Source: Rhodospirillaceae bacterium (lineage in GTDB: Bacteria; Pseudomonadota; Alphaproteobacteria; MPNO01; UBA2964). Taken from it: DNA of 64,000 bases. The notes beneath the pieces are model-generated. The model saw only the letters and a list, made by a program, of their open reading frames with translations, was not told the DNA's origin and did no database searches. Positions 63,593 to 64,000 of the stretch are shown here, in pieces; position 1 is the first letter of the stretch; each line of letters opens with the position of its first letter. Made by a program: the position numbers and the translations under genes. Location of the stretch: the NCBI GenBank assembly GCA_002709075.1, contig PAPV01000015.1, forward strand, positions 108,122 through 172,121, written 5' to 3'.

Positions 63593-63612
63593 AACTCATC
63601 AGTAATGAGAGT
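63593..63612. repeat. 20-bp direct repeat, copy 2
   Basis: Second exact copy of the 20-mer at 62623-62642. It lies between the J-domain gene start and the end of the BRCT gene, 50 bases beyond the BRCT stop. Both copies therefore follow the stop of a minus-strand gene. Confidence 0.75.
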
Positions 63613-63662
63613 TGTTATTGTTGTTGACTATTACAAAACGTGGGAACTGCAATGACAATGTT

Positions 63663-64000
63663 CTAAACTGTTTCTATCCAATCTGCTTCATTAATTATTT
63701 TTATATCTGCACCTTTGTTATTAAAGGCTACAGCCTTCTCAATTTTACGACCAAAATGAGAATGCGCCCATGCTCCAGTTGCATAAACGCCAATTATTAG
63801 GTAATTCAAATCAAGCCTTAGTGTTGAAATTTTACCTCCTTTCTCTAGAACTCGATCTTCACACTCTTTGCGCTTTCCGTAGAGAAAAGTGCCAGTAAAA
63901 CAAAATGTTTTTGAATTATACAGAATTTGAGGCTTTGGAACTGTAAACGGCAATGTCGTGCTTCGTAACAATTCTCCTAATTCAAAATTTCCACCAATAA
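63663..64000 (-). CDS. BRCT-domain protein, partial (N-terminus outside window)
   Basis: The C-terminal 112 or so codons. KTFCFTGTFLYGKRKECEDRV, GGKISTLRLDLNYLIIGVYATG and AHSHFGRKIEKAV form a BRCT fold like that of NAD-dependent DNA ligase C-terminus, ending IINEADWIETV. The frame stays open to the window edge (reading GGNFELGELLRSTTLPF upstream), so the apparent TTG start near 63971 is not the real one. Probably a DNA-metabolism accessory protein. Confidence 0.8.
   Translation of the reverse strand, partial: IGGNFELGELLRSTTLPFTVPKPQILYNSKTFCFTGTFLYGKRKECEDRVLEKGGKISTLRLDLNYLIIGVYATGAWAHSHFGRKIEKAVAFNNKGADIKIINEADWIETV

Noticed and set aside
1..64000. CRISPR arrays, insertion sequences, prophage or integrase genes, rRNA, riboswitches
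   Set aside because: Looked for repeats with regular spacing, transposase or integrase motifs and known riboswitch cores; none could be supported by eye.

Overview
The window looks like a chromosomal segment of an AT-rich, free-living alphaproteobacterium, possibly a marine Rhodospirillales-like lineage. I infer this from gene order (rpmH-rnpA-yidD-yidC-engB-argB; dapD-dapE; truA-fmt-def; recR-ybaB-dnaX with the SRP RNA upstream; cycM divergent from kdsB-pheA) and from the family types present. No database search was run, so the taxon is an inference. I see no rRNA, CRISPR array, prophage or insertion sequence.

Layout. 1-7.1 kb: the panB-panC pair (panC cut by the window edge), a secreted gamma-glutamyltranspeptidase, an EamA-type exporter, a VOC-fold protein, a GST, an isocitrate lyase/PEP mutase-family enzyme and two small membrane proteins. 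7.3-15.9 kb: a dense housekeeping run for L34, RNase P, the membrane insertase, EngB, ArgB, two HAD phosphatases and the lysine/DAP genes dapD and dapE. 15.9-18.1 kb (minus): truA, fmt, def. 18.2-25 kb: rmuC, recR-ybaB-dnaX, SRP RNA, nudC-like, pheA, kdsB. 25-34 kb: membrane cytochrome c, a HisN-like phosphatase, then a complete Yej-type peptide ABC transporter with two tandem binding proteins. 34-43 kb: a MarR-like regulator, leucyl aminopeptidase, a 2-hydroxyacid dehydrogenase, a decayed GST, and a hyuA-hyuB-SDR operon with a divergent alpha/beta hydrolase. 43-47.3 kb: GST, selA, selB and tRNA-Sec, a selenocysteine decoding locus with no selenoprotein gene visible beside it. 47.3-52.6 kb: a roughly 600-base gene-poor stretch, a MarR-EmrA-EmrB efflux operon behind a strong hairpin, and a small protein coupled to an amidase. 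52.8-61.3 kb: mostly minus-strand catabolic genes (CMD-family protein, S66 LD-carboxypeptidase, UbiD-type decarboxylase, amidohydrolase, a lone molybdenum hydroxylase large subunit), a divergent SDR and an orphan TctC-type binding protein. 61.4-64 kb: an MBL-fold hydrolase, a J-domain protein flanked by 20-bp direct repeats, and a partial BRCT-domain protein.

How it works together. The first 25 kb is core metabolism and information processing in short translationally coupled operons (1- and 4-nt overlaps are frequent). The rest looks like nutrient scavenging: peptide uptake and breakdown (Ggt, Yej transporter, aminopeptidase), cyclic amide or lactam opening (HyuAB, amidase), and oxidation or decarboxylation of ring or acid substrates (Mo-hydroxylase, UbiD, ACMSD-like amidohydrolase, SDRs). 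The most interesting non-gene signals are an in-frame U8A6 slippery run in dnaX with immediate out-of-frame stops, an apparently non-ATG/GTG/TTG start for a MarR-like regulator, a 14-bp hairpin plus T-run just before the efflux operon, repeated and inverted motifs in the selA leader, and the repeats flanking the J-domain gene.
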